40,709 nt of DNA from Photobacterium proteolyticum (GTDB taxonomy: Bacteria; Pseudomonadota; Gammaproteobacteria; Enterobacterales; Vibrionaceae): NCBI RefSeq assembly GCF_001939735.1, contig NZ_MJIL01000075.1, positions 182,930 through 223,638 of the forward strand, written 5' to 3'. A program made the position numbers and the translations under genes. The notes under the pieces were generated by a model that made no database searches, had not been told where the DNA came from, and was given only the letters and a program-made list of their open reading frames with translations. This document shows positions 17,172 to 27,977 of the stretch, in pieces (position 1 is the stretch's first letter; every line of letters starts with the position of its first letter).

Positions 17172-18680
17172 TTAATCAAGGCCAACGGCCATAGCAACAT
17201 CTGAGTACTTCGAAGTAACCGTGCTTCTGGCTTCGGTCATAAGATAAGGGTTGGTTGCTGGAAGACGCCATTTGAACGGCATCTTTCGACTACTCACAAG
17301 CCTGAACAGAGATATACCACACAGGTGTCCCTGATTCGTTTTACCGAAGAGTACCCAAGTTTTAGCTTTCTTCGGTTCAGGTCGTTTACACCACTTCATC
17401 AGGAGTGATTTGATGCGACACTTATATTTGCGAGCCAGCCAGTGTGCTAGCTTCCAAAACACAACTCTGTCTAACCGACCATAAGTCATTGCAGTGAAGT
17501 CAGTGAAGCAGTAAAACTGTGACCATCCACTGAGCTTCTGGTTTATCTTCTCGACCTTGTCTATCATGCTGCAACTATAATCCCCAGACAGCTCTTTCAT
17601 CAGCGTATGAGTGAATGCTTTCGCTTTCGCCTTTGGTATCGACGAGACCACTCGCATGTTTCCTTTAGGACCACGTTTCCGGATAATACGATGCCCTAAG
17701 AAGATAAAACCGTCGTTCACATGCGTGATATGGGTTTTCTCCATATTCAGCGTGAGCTTTAGCTTGCCTTCGAGGAACTGACGGCATTCGTCACGGATAC
17801 ACTCAGCATCCTGCTTAGTGCCTTTGACTATCAGTACAAAGTCATCGGCATAACGGCAGTACGCAACCGCTGGTTGCCATTGCCAGTTATTTTTAATAGC
17901 TGAGCTGCGTCCTATTTTGATGCTGTGATTTCGGTACCATCGGTCTTGGCGCGCTTTCTTACTCAGGTAACGCTGATTGAGATACTGGTCGAACTCGTTA
18001 AGCATGATGTTCGACAGCAATGGAGAGATGACGCCTCCTTGTGGTACTCCCTCATGCGTTGCACAGAACAGGTTTCGCTCAACGTGTCCGGACTTGATAA
18101 AGCGCCAGAGTAGGTTGTTGAAACCGTTGCAGCTTATTCGTTTACGAACACATTTCATCAGTAGTCTATGGTGTACTGTATCAAAGTAACTGGCTAGGTC
18201 GCCTTCAATTACCCAGCGACCACTTGTGTCTGTTCCATCGGTAAGCTGCAACTTAACTGTACGAATAGCATGATGAACACTGCGCTCTGGCCTAAAACCA
18301 TAGGATAATGAATGAAAATCATTTTCCCAGATAGGCTCCATCGCCATCAGCATTGCCCGTTGAACAATACGGTCACGCAGAGTTGGGATACCCAATGGGC
18401 GTTGTTTCCCGTTTGCTTTGGGGATATAGATGCGCCTTGCGGGCATAGGCTGGTAATTACCGGATTGCAACTCTAGTCTAAGCTCGCGTAGATAGTCGCC
18501 TAATTTCCCTTGTAGATGTTGTTTAGTCACACCATCTACTCCCGGTGTTCTGGCTCCTTTGGAAGAGAGTGTTTTCTCTGCCGCATGATATAGCCAGTCA
18601 GGATGAGAGATCAGCCGAAGCAGTCGATTTACCCTGCGGGTTTTATCATCTGCTGTCCATGTTGCTAGCTTGTGCTGCAT
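17172..18680 (-). CDS. ltrA: Group II intron reverse transcriptase/maturase
   Basis: The intron-encoded protein of about 502 residues. RT domain motifs run in order: GVDGVTKQHL near 50, YIPKANGKQRPLGIPTLRDR near 90, SYGFRPERSVHHA near 130, EGDLASYFDTVHH near 165, GVPQGGVISPLLSNI near 215, and the catalytic RYADDFVLIV near 280. The maturase X domain follows around 350-430. There is no HNH endonuclease motif at the C-terminus, so insertion would depend on other priming. The protein helps its own intron fold and splice. Start is uncertain: ATG at 18680 or TTG at 18695. The gene is intact. Confidence 0.92.
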   Translation of the reverse strand: MQHKLATWTADDKTRRVNRLLRLISHPDWLYHAAEKTLSSKGARTPGVDGVTKQHLQGKLGDYLRELRLELQSGNYQPMPARRIYIPKANGKQRPLGIPTLRDRIVQRAMLMAMEPIWENDFHSLSYGFRPERSVHHAIRTVKLQLTDGTDTSGRWVIEGDLASYFDTVHHRLLMKCVRKRISCNGFNNLLWRFIKSGHVERNLFCATHEGVPQGGVISPLLSNIMLNEFDQYLNQRYLSKKARQDRWYRNHSIKIGRSSAIKNNWQWQPAVAYCRYADDFVLIVKGTKQDAECIRDECRQFLEGKLKLTLNMEKTHITHVNDGFIFLGHRIIRKRGPKGNMRVVSSIPKAKAKAFTHTLMKELSGDYSCSMIDKVEKINQKLSGWSQFYCFTDFTAMTYGRLDRVVFWKLAHWLARKYKCRIKSLLMKWCKRPEPKKAKTWVLFGKTNQGHLCGISLFRLVSSRKMPFKWRLPATNPYLMTEARSTVTSKYSDVAMAVGLD

Positions 18681-18865
18681 TTCACTGATTATCAAAGGTC
18701 TTCACCCTGTTACAGTCAGCTAGTTTGCTGACACAAGTTAATTAAACTGTTCTCCTTCGCCATGTAATGGGCTTTCCCCATCCCGGACTACTACGAGAAC
18801 TCCGTCAGTCTGTTTGTCATCGGGGGCATGCTCCCTTAGCATTCAAAACAGACTTTCCCCGGTTT

Positions 18866-18872
18866 ACCTATC
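18866..18872 (-). other. Candidate EBS1 of the group II intron
   Basis: The intron strand reads GATAGGT here, about 484-490 nt from the intron 5' end. The last seven exon bases before the intron are ACCTATT, which pair with it over all seven positions (one G-U wobble). This is what an EBS1-IBS1 contact requires. The position is rather late for domain I, so it is a candidate only. Confidence 0.35.
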
Positions 18873-19355
18873 TGAACTCGAACATATTGGGGTGGATGCT
18901 GATCGCAGTCTTTAACCTTATCGTTCTGTAAGGTGATGATGCTAAGAAGTTGATTTGTACTGGCACTTCCTTCAACTGTAAGAGGGCTACCTGTCCCTAC
19001 AGCTCGGTGTAAATTGACCTTATCTATGTCAATCACACAACATCATACCGCCTGTTAACTCGTGTAGGCGGTGGCGACATTTCAGCCCATAGATGCGGGT
19101 TAATCAGTTCATGTTCTTCATCCGTCCAATACTCAGCCTAGAGGAGCATCTTGGCTTAACGAGTTCGCCTCACTCCCCGTTGTCAGCGGGTTACATCACC
19201 TTACCAGCATCGGTAAGTCACTGCCGCTCAGGCTCATATGCTGTCACAACCCAGCATAGCCATGGTTACTCAACTCCTGTCTTGTATACTGTGGATTTCA
19301 GATAGACTTGTAGTTCAATTTGAGCATCCATGCTCGCCCTGAACTCCGGGCACAC

Positions 19356-19824
19356 AATAGGTAATGTCCCATGACCAAACCTGGTTGGGCTTTTCCGCTG
19401 TATAACTCGTTGGTGCTTTCACCTTCCGTGGCGTTTGTGAACGACCACGATGGTGGAGTTGATTATGTGCTTTCAGAACTCGATAAAAGGTTGATTCTGA
19501 TGCCAGGTACACGTTGTCATCCGCCAATCTAGGAACGATCTGAGATGGCGGCAGACTGGCATATTCTTCACGATTACAGATCTCAAGGATCCGAGCCACA
19601 TCGTCATCAGACAGCTTATTTGCCGGTACCGGGCGTTTTGCAGTTAACCGTCTGTCACCTTCGGCAATCCCTTTATTTAGCCAGCGTTGTAGCGTACGGA
19701 TTGGCAGCTCAATGGTCTTACAAGCCATCGTCTTGCGTGCTCCGGAGGCAACGGCTTCTTCGACCCATGCGGCTATTTGTTTTCGCTCAGTTAGAGGTGT
19801 TAATCGACCTCGTCGTCCTCCCAA
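19356..19824 (-). CDS. IS3-family transposase OrfB, 5' exon
   Basis: This exon begins at ATG 19824 ([11 protein letters not shown]), overlapping orfA by 25 bases in the -1 frame. It encodes an HTH region ([20 protein letters not shown]) and the HTH_21-like linker, and ends at the first catalytic Asp ([10 protein letters not shown]). The intron begins after TATT. Without splicing, translation runs only a few codons into the intron and stops, leaving a 169-residue product. The natural product is probably an OrfAB fusion by frameshift, but only from spliced RNA. Confidence 0.88.
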
Positions 19825-20297
19825 AGGGCATTGAACTTTTTTCTCAGCACCAGCAATGCTGCGGTTTCTGCCAACGCTTTCTCTTTCCGCCGGAGTTCTT
19901 TTTCAAGTTGCTTGGTCTTGAGGCGCTCTGCCTTTAATTTAGCTTGCGCTTCCTTATCGCTGGATTTAGCAGAAGCAGTACCATTGATACAGGCTTCACG
20001 CCATTGGGCAACTTGTTCCGGATATAAACCTTTAGATCGGCAATACTCCCCCAGTTCTATTTCAGATAGGCTGGCGGTTTCAACAACTACGGCAAATTTG
20101 GCTTCCGGTGACCATTGTTCCGGAGATTGACCACTGTTAGGCACTGGACTTCCTGATTCTCTGATTTGATTGCGCCAATTGTACAGGGTTGCCTCGCTAA
20201 TGCCTTCTTGTTTAGCCAGCTTTGGCACTGACATACTCACCGGCGGTAACAACTTCTTAAGGATGGCGTTCTTTCGTTCTTCTGGGTAGCGGGACAT
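19800..20297 (-). CDS. IS3-family transposase OrfA
   Basis: A 165-residue DNA-binding protein of the insertion sequence. An N-terminal HTH_Tnp domain ([21 protein letters not shown]) recognises the element ends. A second HTH-like block is near 75-110 ([20 protein letters not shown]), and the C-terminal coiled coil ([20 protein letters not shown]) allows multimerisation. It is longer than the common 100-residue OrfA. Near the C-terminus a slippery heptamer directs part of translation into orfB. Confidence 0.88.
   Translation of the reverse strand: MSRYPEERKNAILKKLLPPVSMSVPKLAKQEGISEATLYNWRNQIRESGSPVPNSGQSPEQWSPEAKFAVVVETASLSEIELGEYCRSKGLYPEQVAQWREACINGTASAKSSDKEAQAKLKAERLKTKQLEKELRRKEKALAETAALLVLRKKFNALWEDDEVD
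19836..19842 (-). promoter_or_regulatory. Programmed -1 frameshift site
   Basis: A_AAA_AAG sits in the exact phase for tandem slippage (orfA codons AGA AAA AAG), 12 bases before the orfB ATG and in the overlap region. A -1 shift here continues directly into the orfB frame and yields the OrfAB transposase, as in many IS3 elements. Confidence 0.8.
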
Positions 20298-20498
20298 ATT
20301 TCCTACTCACCACCCCCTGTCTAATTTATGGATTTAGATTAGGCGACATCTATCCTGACACAGGGGGGGTACGACAGAATCGCTTGGTGATCACACACAA
20401 AACCTGGGGCCCTGTAACACGTTTCTGGACAGAAATGTGTCAGTGAATTTTCTAATTTAGCTATCCTTGAATAAATTTTTGTATCCCAAAACGTCAAA

Positions 20499-20521
20499 GA
20501 CCACCGTTATCGTCGGTGGTC
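20499..20521 (-). terminator. Terminator of the metallochaperone gene
   Basis: GACCACCG and CGGTGGTC form a perfect 8-bp stem with a 7-base loop. On the minus strand it is followed by TTTGACGTTTT. It lies 133 bases below the stop codon of the CopZ-like gene and next to the IS3 end. Confidence 0.55.
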
Positions 20522-20653
20522 GATTTGCGCGGAATTGGACAAAACTGTGCATTTAAAATCTGCGTTACATGAAATGCCTTATGCGAGTTTGGTCGGTAAG
20601 TATTCAGTGGCAAATCTTGCAATCTGCTCCCCAGAACTTTCCTTAATGACTGC

Positions 20654-21097
20654 CTATCGTTCATCTGCGGTTGTTATTCTTGGAAAATCCGCCAAACAGC
20701 ACCTTCCAGATGGGTTTCGAGCCTTACATGCACAATTTCCGCTCTTTTTTTCCTTTACCACAAACTGACGTGTAAAAGGATCATTGTTAGCTTCTGCTTT
20801 AGTTATACCGTAGCAATAGCAAGCCAGAGCATCACTCGCTTTTGACTTAATCCCAACTTTTGTACGGAGTGAATCTGACTCAATTACTGAATTATCCTGA
20901 CCAAAGTAGACTACCGGACAATCAGGATCGGAGCAGAAATAGTACCCCTGATTCTTTGATTGCCACATCCACGGGTCTTTGATGTGATGCCTGATGGTCG
21001 CGGCGGAAACTGAGCGATACTCCTCCCCATTTGCAGGGCAAGTATGTTTCCTTGGAAAAGAATCTGTACAAGTAGACTTTGAGCAGCAATCAGACAT
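20654..21097 (-). CDS. CopZ-like iron-sulfur/zinc metallochaperone
   Basis: A 147-residue, Cys-rich cytoplasmic protein. An N-terminal SDCCSKSTC cluster is followed by a zinc-binding block (CPANGEEYRSV, then YYFCSDPDCPVVYFG) and a C-terminal [2Fe-2S]-type block (LACYCYGIT, CACKARNPSGRCC). This order matches the N-terminal part of Archaeoglobus CopZ; the heavy-metal-associated (HMA) domain of full CopZ is absent. It probably binds or transfers a thiophilic metal. The ATG at 21097 has a near-perfect AAGGAGG site 5 bases upstream. It is divergent from the arsenite transporter gene, separated by 93 bp, implying a shared control region. Confidence 0.82.
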   Translation of the reverse strand: MSDCCSKSTCTDSFPRKHTCPANGEEYRSVSAATIRHHIKDPWMWQSKNQGYYFCSDPDCPVVYFGQDNSVIESDSLRTKVGIKSKASDALACYCYGITKAEANNDPFTRQFVVKEKKSGNCACKARNPSGRCCLADFPRITTADER

Positions 21098-21190
21098 GGT
21101 CACCTCCTTGGCTAATACAAAGACTCAGGCTTTTTAGCTCAACTACACTCAGAAATACACATGCGGATAAAGTGCTTATGAGGATAACAG

Positions 21191-22387
21191 ATGAATAACA
21201 TAGAAATACCGACGCACGACCGAAAAATGACTAGTTTATTTGAACGATATCTGACTGTGTGGGTTGGGTTATGTATTGTTATTGGTATCGTCCTTGGTAA
21301 GGTGGCTCCTGATTTGGCAAAAACATTGGATGGTATGGCCATTTATGTTAATGGGGCGCCAGTGATTTCTATTCCCATTGCTGTCTGCCTTTTTTTCATG
21401 ATGTATCCGATCATGGTAAAAATAGATTTTGCTAGTGTCGTTAAAGCCGGAAAAAGTGGTAAGCCTGTATTCCTGACGCTTTTTATCAACTGGTGCATTA
21501 AGCCCTTTACTATGTATGCCATTGCCATGTTGTTTTTGGGGATCCTACTAAAAGGCCTTATCGGTGATGAAGCTATGGATCTGGTAAAAATGCCTTTTGG
21601 TCTTAACTTACCTGTTGGCGCAGCATATGGTGACGGAACGGTTGTGCTACAAGACGGGATAAAAATGCTTCAGATCCCTCTTTGGCGAAGTTATTTTGCT
21701 GGGTGTATTCTGTTAGGTATTGCACCCTGCACTGCCATGGTTTTGGTTTGGGGATATCTGGCAAGAGGTAACGATGGCCTTACATTAGTAATGGTCGCGA
21801 TCAACTCTCTGACCATGCTGGTTTTATATGGGGTTCTGGGCGGCTTTTTACTGGGTATAGGTAAACTTCCGGTACCATGGCAGGCGTTACTGCTTTCCGT
21901 GGCCATTTATGTGGCTCTTCCATTAGTTGTCGGTTATTTTTCCCGTAAATGGATCATTAGCCATAAAGGTCAGGAATGGTTTAAAGAGAAATTTCTGCAC
22001 GTTCTTACGCCGATTACGATTGGTTCATTACTACTAACTCTCGTGCTACTTTTTAGCTTTAAGGGTGAAACCATTCTGAATAATCCACTGACTATTCTTT
22101 GGATCTCTCTTCCGCTTTTTATACAGACAGTGTTTATATTTACTTTAGGGTACTTGGCAGCCAGACTCCTTAATTTGTGTTATGAGGATGCGGCACCTGC
22201 TGCAATGATCGGTGCATCAAATCACTTTGAAGTTGCTATTGCTACCTCAGTAATGATTTTCGGACTTTCATCGGGAGCAGCTCTGGCAACAGTGGTTGGT
22301 GTTCTAATTGAAGTCCCTGTTATGTTAATGCTGGTTAGTATCTGCAAGCGTACTTCAGGATGGTTTATTACGAATAAGTCTTCATAG
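21191..22387 (+). CDS. acr3: ACR3-family arsenite efflux permease
   Basis: A 398-residue inner-membrane protein with about 10 hydrophobic segments. ACR3 hallmarks are [13 protein letters not shown] (near 65-80), [18 protein letters not shown] with the essential cysteine (near 175-192), and [15 protein letters not shown] (near 335-350). ACR3 exports arsenite using the proton gradient. GAGGA precedes the ATG by 8 bases. The DUF2703 gene follows after 44 bp. No arsR, arsC or arsH gene is seen nearby, so regulation and arsenate reduction must come from elsewhere or by a different route. Confidence 0.92.
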   Translation: MNNIEIPTHDRKMTSLFERYLTVWVGLCIVIGIVLGKVAPDLAKTLDGMAIYVNGAPVISIPIAVCLFFMMYPIMVKIDFASVVKAGKSGKPVFLTLFINWCIKPFTMYAIAMLFLGILLKGLIGDEAMDLVKMPFGLNLPVGAAYGDGTVVLQDGIKMLQIPLWRSYFAGCILLGIAPCTAMVLVWGYLARGNDGLTLVMVAINSLTMLVLYGVLGGFLLGIGKLPVPWQALLLSVAIYVALPLVVGYFSRKWIISHKGQEWFKEKFLHVLTPITIGSLLLTLVLLFSFKGETILNNPLTILWISLPLFIQTVFIFTLGYLAARLLNLCYEDAAPAAMIGASNHFEVAIATSVMIFGLSSGAALATVVGVLIEVPVMLMLVSICKRTSGWFITNKSS

Positions 22388-22431
22388 GTATAGATAGTTC
22401 ATATCATTCGGCAACATTTGAAGGAGAAACC

Positions 22432-22869
22432 ATGATGAAAGAATTGCCGATCATATGGCAACGACTGGTCGATTCTCAAGGGCGAACTTGTAATAGGTGT
22501 AGTACCACGTACGAGAGCCTTCAGGAAGCTGTCGCCAAGCTTGAGGAGGCTCTCCGGCCCTTAGACATTGAGATAAAGTTCGAAACCAGAGAAATAGACC
22601 GAGAGTCATTTAAAGCTGATCCTTCCCAATCGAACCGAGTTTGGATTGCCGATAAGCCCATAGAGGACTGGCTTGGCGCTAGCATTGCGAGTAGTCCCTG
22701 CTGCTCCGTCTGTGGAGATTCAGAATGCCGAACGCTTGAGCTAGGAAGCGATGTATTCGAGGTGATTCCTCCGAATCTCGTTATTAGGGCAGTACTAGTT
22801 GCGGCTTCTCAGTTGATCGGCTCCGGTAGGGAGAGCAGCAATAGCAAACCGAAGAGCTGCTCCGATTAA
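22432..22869 (+). CDS. DUF2703 domain protein, metal-operon associated
   Basis: A 145-residue cytoplasmic protein with the family pattern: an N-terminal thiol pair (GRTCNRCSTTYESL, residues 18-31), a thioredoxin-like alternation of strands and helices (SLQEAVAKLEEALRPL), and a second Cys group (SSPCCSVCGDSECR). Such proteins recur beside arsenic and mercury genes; a redox or metal-binding role is plausible but unproven. AAGGAG lies 6 bases before the ATG. It lies 44 bp after the ACR3 gene, most likely in one operon. Confidence 0.78.
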   Translation: MMKELPIIWQRLVDSQGRTCNRCSTTYESLQEAVAKLEEALRPLDIEIKFETREIDRESFKADPSQSNRVWIADKPIEDWLGASIASSPCCSVCGDSECRTLELGSDVFEVIPPNLVIRAVLVAASQLIGSGRESSNSKPKSCSD

Positions 22870-23253
22870 AATAAATGACTATCGGTTAGCACTATGAACT
22901 GACCAGAACCAGCCACTTTAAACACTAGCCAGTGATTGATGCATCTACCTTTAATATTGCATATGTATGCATTATGAGGTTGCCTGTATAGATCTGGTAT
23001 TTTGCTCAGTTTTGGGAGAAAGTGTGCATCCCTTACCTGTTGCCTGACATAAGGAAAAGTCAGGCAACTTTCCGTAAAGGATAATCACCATTCTGTTGCG
23101 CAAACTTGCAAAGGGGCAGAAGTTGCTCTTAAGCAGTGGCCCTGTTCTGTGGCCCTGTTCGCCATGAGGGCGGTTTCCTTGCCAGAAATACTGGTACAGC
23201 TTCTAAGGGAAATTCAGGCAGGGAAGATAAAGCCCCAAGGGGGCTTTTGAAAG
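22870..23253. other. Intergenic region with hairpin and tandem repeat
   Basis: It contains the inverted repeat GTTGCCTGAC/GTCAGGCAAC (near 23038-23068, 10-base loop), a possible terminator for the ars-like operon. A tandem direct repeat of GTGGCCCTGTTC lies around 23137-23162. At 23229-23247 AAAGCCCC/GGGGCTTT forms a terminator for the leftward gene ending at 23254. No gene was found. Confidence 0.5.
23229..23247 (-). terminator. Terminator of the small hypothetical gene
   Basis: AAAGCCCC and GGGGCTTT form a perfect 8-bp stem with a 3-base loop, 6 bases after the stop codon at 23254 on the minus strand. Confidence 0.6.
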
Positions 23254-23541
23254 TTACCCGAAATGAATGCGTGGATTTGAATCCGTCAGTTGCTTCTTAA
23301 TCCATCGCTCATACTCATCGGCGTCACCCAGGCAATCAACATACGCCGTCACACAAACGCTGGATTTGTACGAATACATAACCGATTGAACCAAGAAGTA
23401 ATACCCGTCCACCTCGATCACATCGCCGGTGCGCGGGACAAAATCCATTTTAAGGCTATCAAAGATATCGTTTTTCAGCTTGTCACCATCAAGTTGCAGC
23501 AGGATCACGTCAAAAATTGACGGTTTAGTCTGTTTATCCAT
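23254..23541 (-). CDS. Hypothetical cargo protein
   Basis: A 95-residue soluble protein, probably alpha/beta, with a central strand-rich part (TGDVIEVDGYYFLVQSVMYS) and an acidic tail. The start at 23541 is chosen for AAGGTG 7 bases upstream; an in-frame extension of 8 residues lacks a site. The terminator right after the stop supports a real gene. It lies between the arsenic unit and acnA. No family is recognised. Confidence 0.6.
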   Translation of the reverse strand: MDKQTKPSIFDVILLQLDGDKLKNDIFDSLKMDFVPRTGDVIEVDGYYFLVQSVMYSYKSSVCVTAYVDCLGDADEYERWIKKQLTDSNPRIHFG

Positions 23542-23862
23542 AATAATCACCTTTACACAAATCAACTGCTCACATATTAACTTGGGGCGCTCAGGGGAAA
23601 GCTCAAGGCTCGATAGGAAAATTCAGAATCTACGGAAAATTCCTTATGGCTCCCCAGCAGAGCAAACTGTCTTATCTCACTATGGGATATTTTCAATTTA
23701 TAATCTATGCTCTAAATTGGACATTTTAGATAAGAAAAAGTGATTCAAATTATCAAGTTCGGCTCTACAACTACCAATATTGAGATTCGCAAAGTAACGT
23801 TCAATAACGAGAAAATAAATGCGCTATAAAATGAGTACTATCAAGTAAAACTGACGATTCTG
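23542..23862. other. Intergenic region between hypothetical gene and acnA
   Basis: AT-rich. It carries the upstream region of the hypothetical gene and the 3' flank of acnA. GGAAAATTC occurs twice, at 23616-23624 and 23634-23642, 18 bp apart. No gene and no convincing acnA terminator were found. Confidence 0.4.
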
Positions 23863-26556
<2,694 letters not shown>

Positions 26557-26618
26557 CGTCATTTCCTCAGCAATCACGCATTCAAGACTGCGGTTACTTT
26601 ATCCTGGCTGAGCGAGAC

Positions 26619-27977
26619 CTATATCTCACCTTGATTGTGCAAATCATCGCGCTTCAAAAGCCAACTTAACAATGCTATTCCCATTAGCGCTGAAAATAGC
26701 GAAGCCGATAAGATTCCAAGCTTAGCGGCGTTAACCAGGGCTGGGCTCAAAGCCAAATGGGCAATAAAGAGCGACATGGTGAAACCTATTCCGGCAAGCA
26801 TGCCGCCCGCGAATAGATACGGCCAACGTAGATCGGGCGGTCGTATTGCCAGGCCGGTACATACCGCCAACCCGCTGAATAAGACAATACCGACCGGTTT
26901 TCCTACTACGAGACCGGCAAAAACCGCCATGTACAGGGAGCCAGACATGTCAGAAAAAGAAATCGGAACACCAGCATTAGCAAAAGCAAACAACGGCATC
27001 ACCACAAAGCCTACCCATGGATGAAGTAACATTTCTAACCGCTCCACCGGGGAAAGCCCTTCCCGCGCCGCCGCTTCAGCGGTTTTTAAGACTTTGCGAT
27101 CGATACTAAAAACCCCCTGCTGGCTTACCGAGGTCGACGGCACTACACATTCCATAATCGTCAGTAAACGCGCTTCGCTGACCCAACGTTCGGTTGGGGT
27201 CAACAGTCCCAATATCACTCCGGTCACGGTTGGGTGCACTCCGGAGGCATCGACTGCAAGCCAAATGAGACCGCCAACTAACAAGTATACCGCAATATTA
27301 CGTATACCAAGGACCGCCATGATTTTAACGACCACAAATCCGATCACCGCGAGTCCAATATAGCGAAAATGAATGTCTTCACCGTAACCGACGGCCACTA
27401 CGACAATGGCACCTATATCATCAATGATCGCCAGCGAAAGAATAAATACCCGCAAGCTTTTCGGTATACGAGGACCAAACAGGGTGAGACAGGCAATAAC
27501 AAATGCGGTATCTGTTGCCATCACTATTCCCCACCCATTCTGTCCCGGCTGACCCAACTGAAAAGCCAGATAGAGTGATGCAGGAATCAACATACCACCC
27601 ACAGCGCCCGTGATAGACAACATTGCTAACCGCGGTTTTTTCAGTTCTCCCAGTACGATTTCACGCTTAATCTCCAGCGCTACCAAGAAGAAAAACAATG
27701 TCATCAATCCATCATTAATCCACTCCCGGAGTGAACGCTCAAACTCAACCGATCCCGCCGTTATCCCGACGGGAGTGTCCCATAACGACAAGAATGTCTC
27801 CGCCCAGGGGGAATTAGACAGCACCAGTGCCAAAATGGTAAAAAACAGCAGTACCGAGCCAGCTGCGGCTTCAATGCGTAGAAATCGTGTTATCGGCTGG
27901 GTTAGCCAGTCAATATACTCTTTGGGCAACTGCGTGGGGTGCCCCCGTTCATGGGGTTGGAAAGCTGCTTTTTTCAT
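26619..27977 (-). CDS. nhaA: Na+/H+ antiporter NhaA (copy 1)
   Basis: A 452-residue inner-membrane antiporter that expels Na+ in exchange for protons. Key segments: VMATDTAFVIACL (the NhaA Asp133 region), LAIIDDIGAIVVVA (the Asp163-Asp164 pair that binds cations), and MLLHPWVGFVVMPLFAFANAGV (helix X region). It is longer than E. coli NhaA (388) because of an N-terminal extension and a longer internal loop. Its start ATGA overlaps the hflC stop by 4 bp, showing translational coupling. It differs from the second copy at 30194 by many substitutions, so it is a diverged paralogue rather than a recent duplicate. Confidence 0.92.
   Translation of the reverse strand: MKKAAFQPHERGHPTQLPKEYIDWLTQPITRFLRIEAAAGSVLLFFTILALVLSNSPWAETFLSLWDTPVGITAGSVEFERSLREWINDGLMTLFFFLVALEIKREIVLGELKKPRLAMLSITGAVGGMLIPASLYLAFQLGQPGQNGWGIVMATDTAFVIACLTLFGPRIPKSLRVFILSLAIIDDIGAIVVVAVGYGEDIHFRYIGLAVIGFVVVKIMAVLGIRNIAVYLLVGGLIWLAVDASGVHPTVTGVILGLLTPTERWVSEARLLTIMECVVPSTSVSQQGVFSIDRKVLKTAEAAAREGLSPVERLEMLLHPWVGFVVMPLFAFANAGVPISFSDMSGSLYMAVFAGLVVGKPVGIVLFSGLAVCTGLAIRPPDLRWPYLFAGGMLAGIGFTMSLFIAHLALSPALVNAAKLGILSASLFSALMGIALLSWLLKRDDLHNQGEI

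Larger units (their letters stand above)
17082..19355 (-). mobile_element. Group II intron inside the IS3 orfB gene
   Basis: The intron spans 2274 bp on the minus strand. It begins with the GTGTG 5' consensus (19355-19351) and ends with AC at 17082. Domain V is recognisable at 17129-17166: GAGCCG, then AAAGGTGCACGTACGGTTC, forming the catalytic hairpin. The reverse transcriptase gene fills domain IV and ends 6 bases before domain V. It interrupts orfB directly after the codons for WDITY, the first catalytic Asp of the transposase. The boundaries are supported because precise removal rejoins the orfB frame. About 660 bases precede the ORF and would fold as domains I-III. Confidence 0.93.
16438..20362 (-). 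mobile_element. IS3-family insertion sequence split by a group II intron
   Basis: The element reads right to left. Its imperfect terminal repeats are 20337-20362 (beginning TGTGTCAGGATAG on the minus strand) and 16438-16463 (TTTTTCAAGGTAG on the plus strand), identical at 20 of 26 positions including TGTCG.CTAATC. Total span is 3925 bp; without the 2274-bp intron it is 1651 bp, which suits a long IS3 member. It encodes orfA and orfB in -1 phase. The exact outermost bases and target duplication are not certain. Confidence 0.8.

Noticed and set aside
18696..19355. Short open frames in the first 660 bases of the intron
   Set aside because: This stretch should fold as intron domains I-III; the frames are short and have no domain resemblance.
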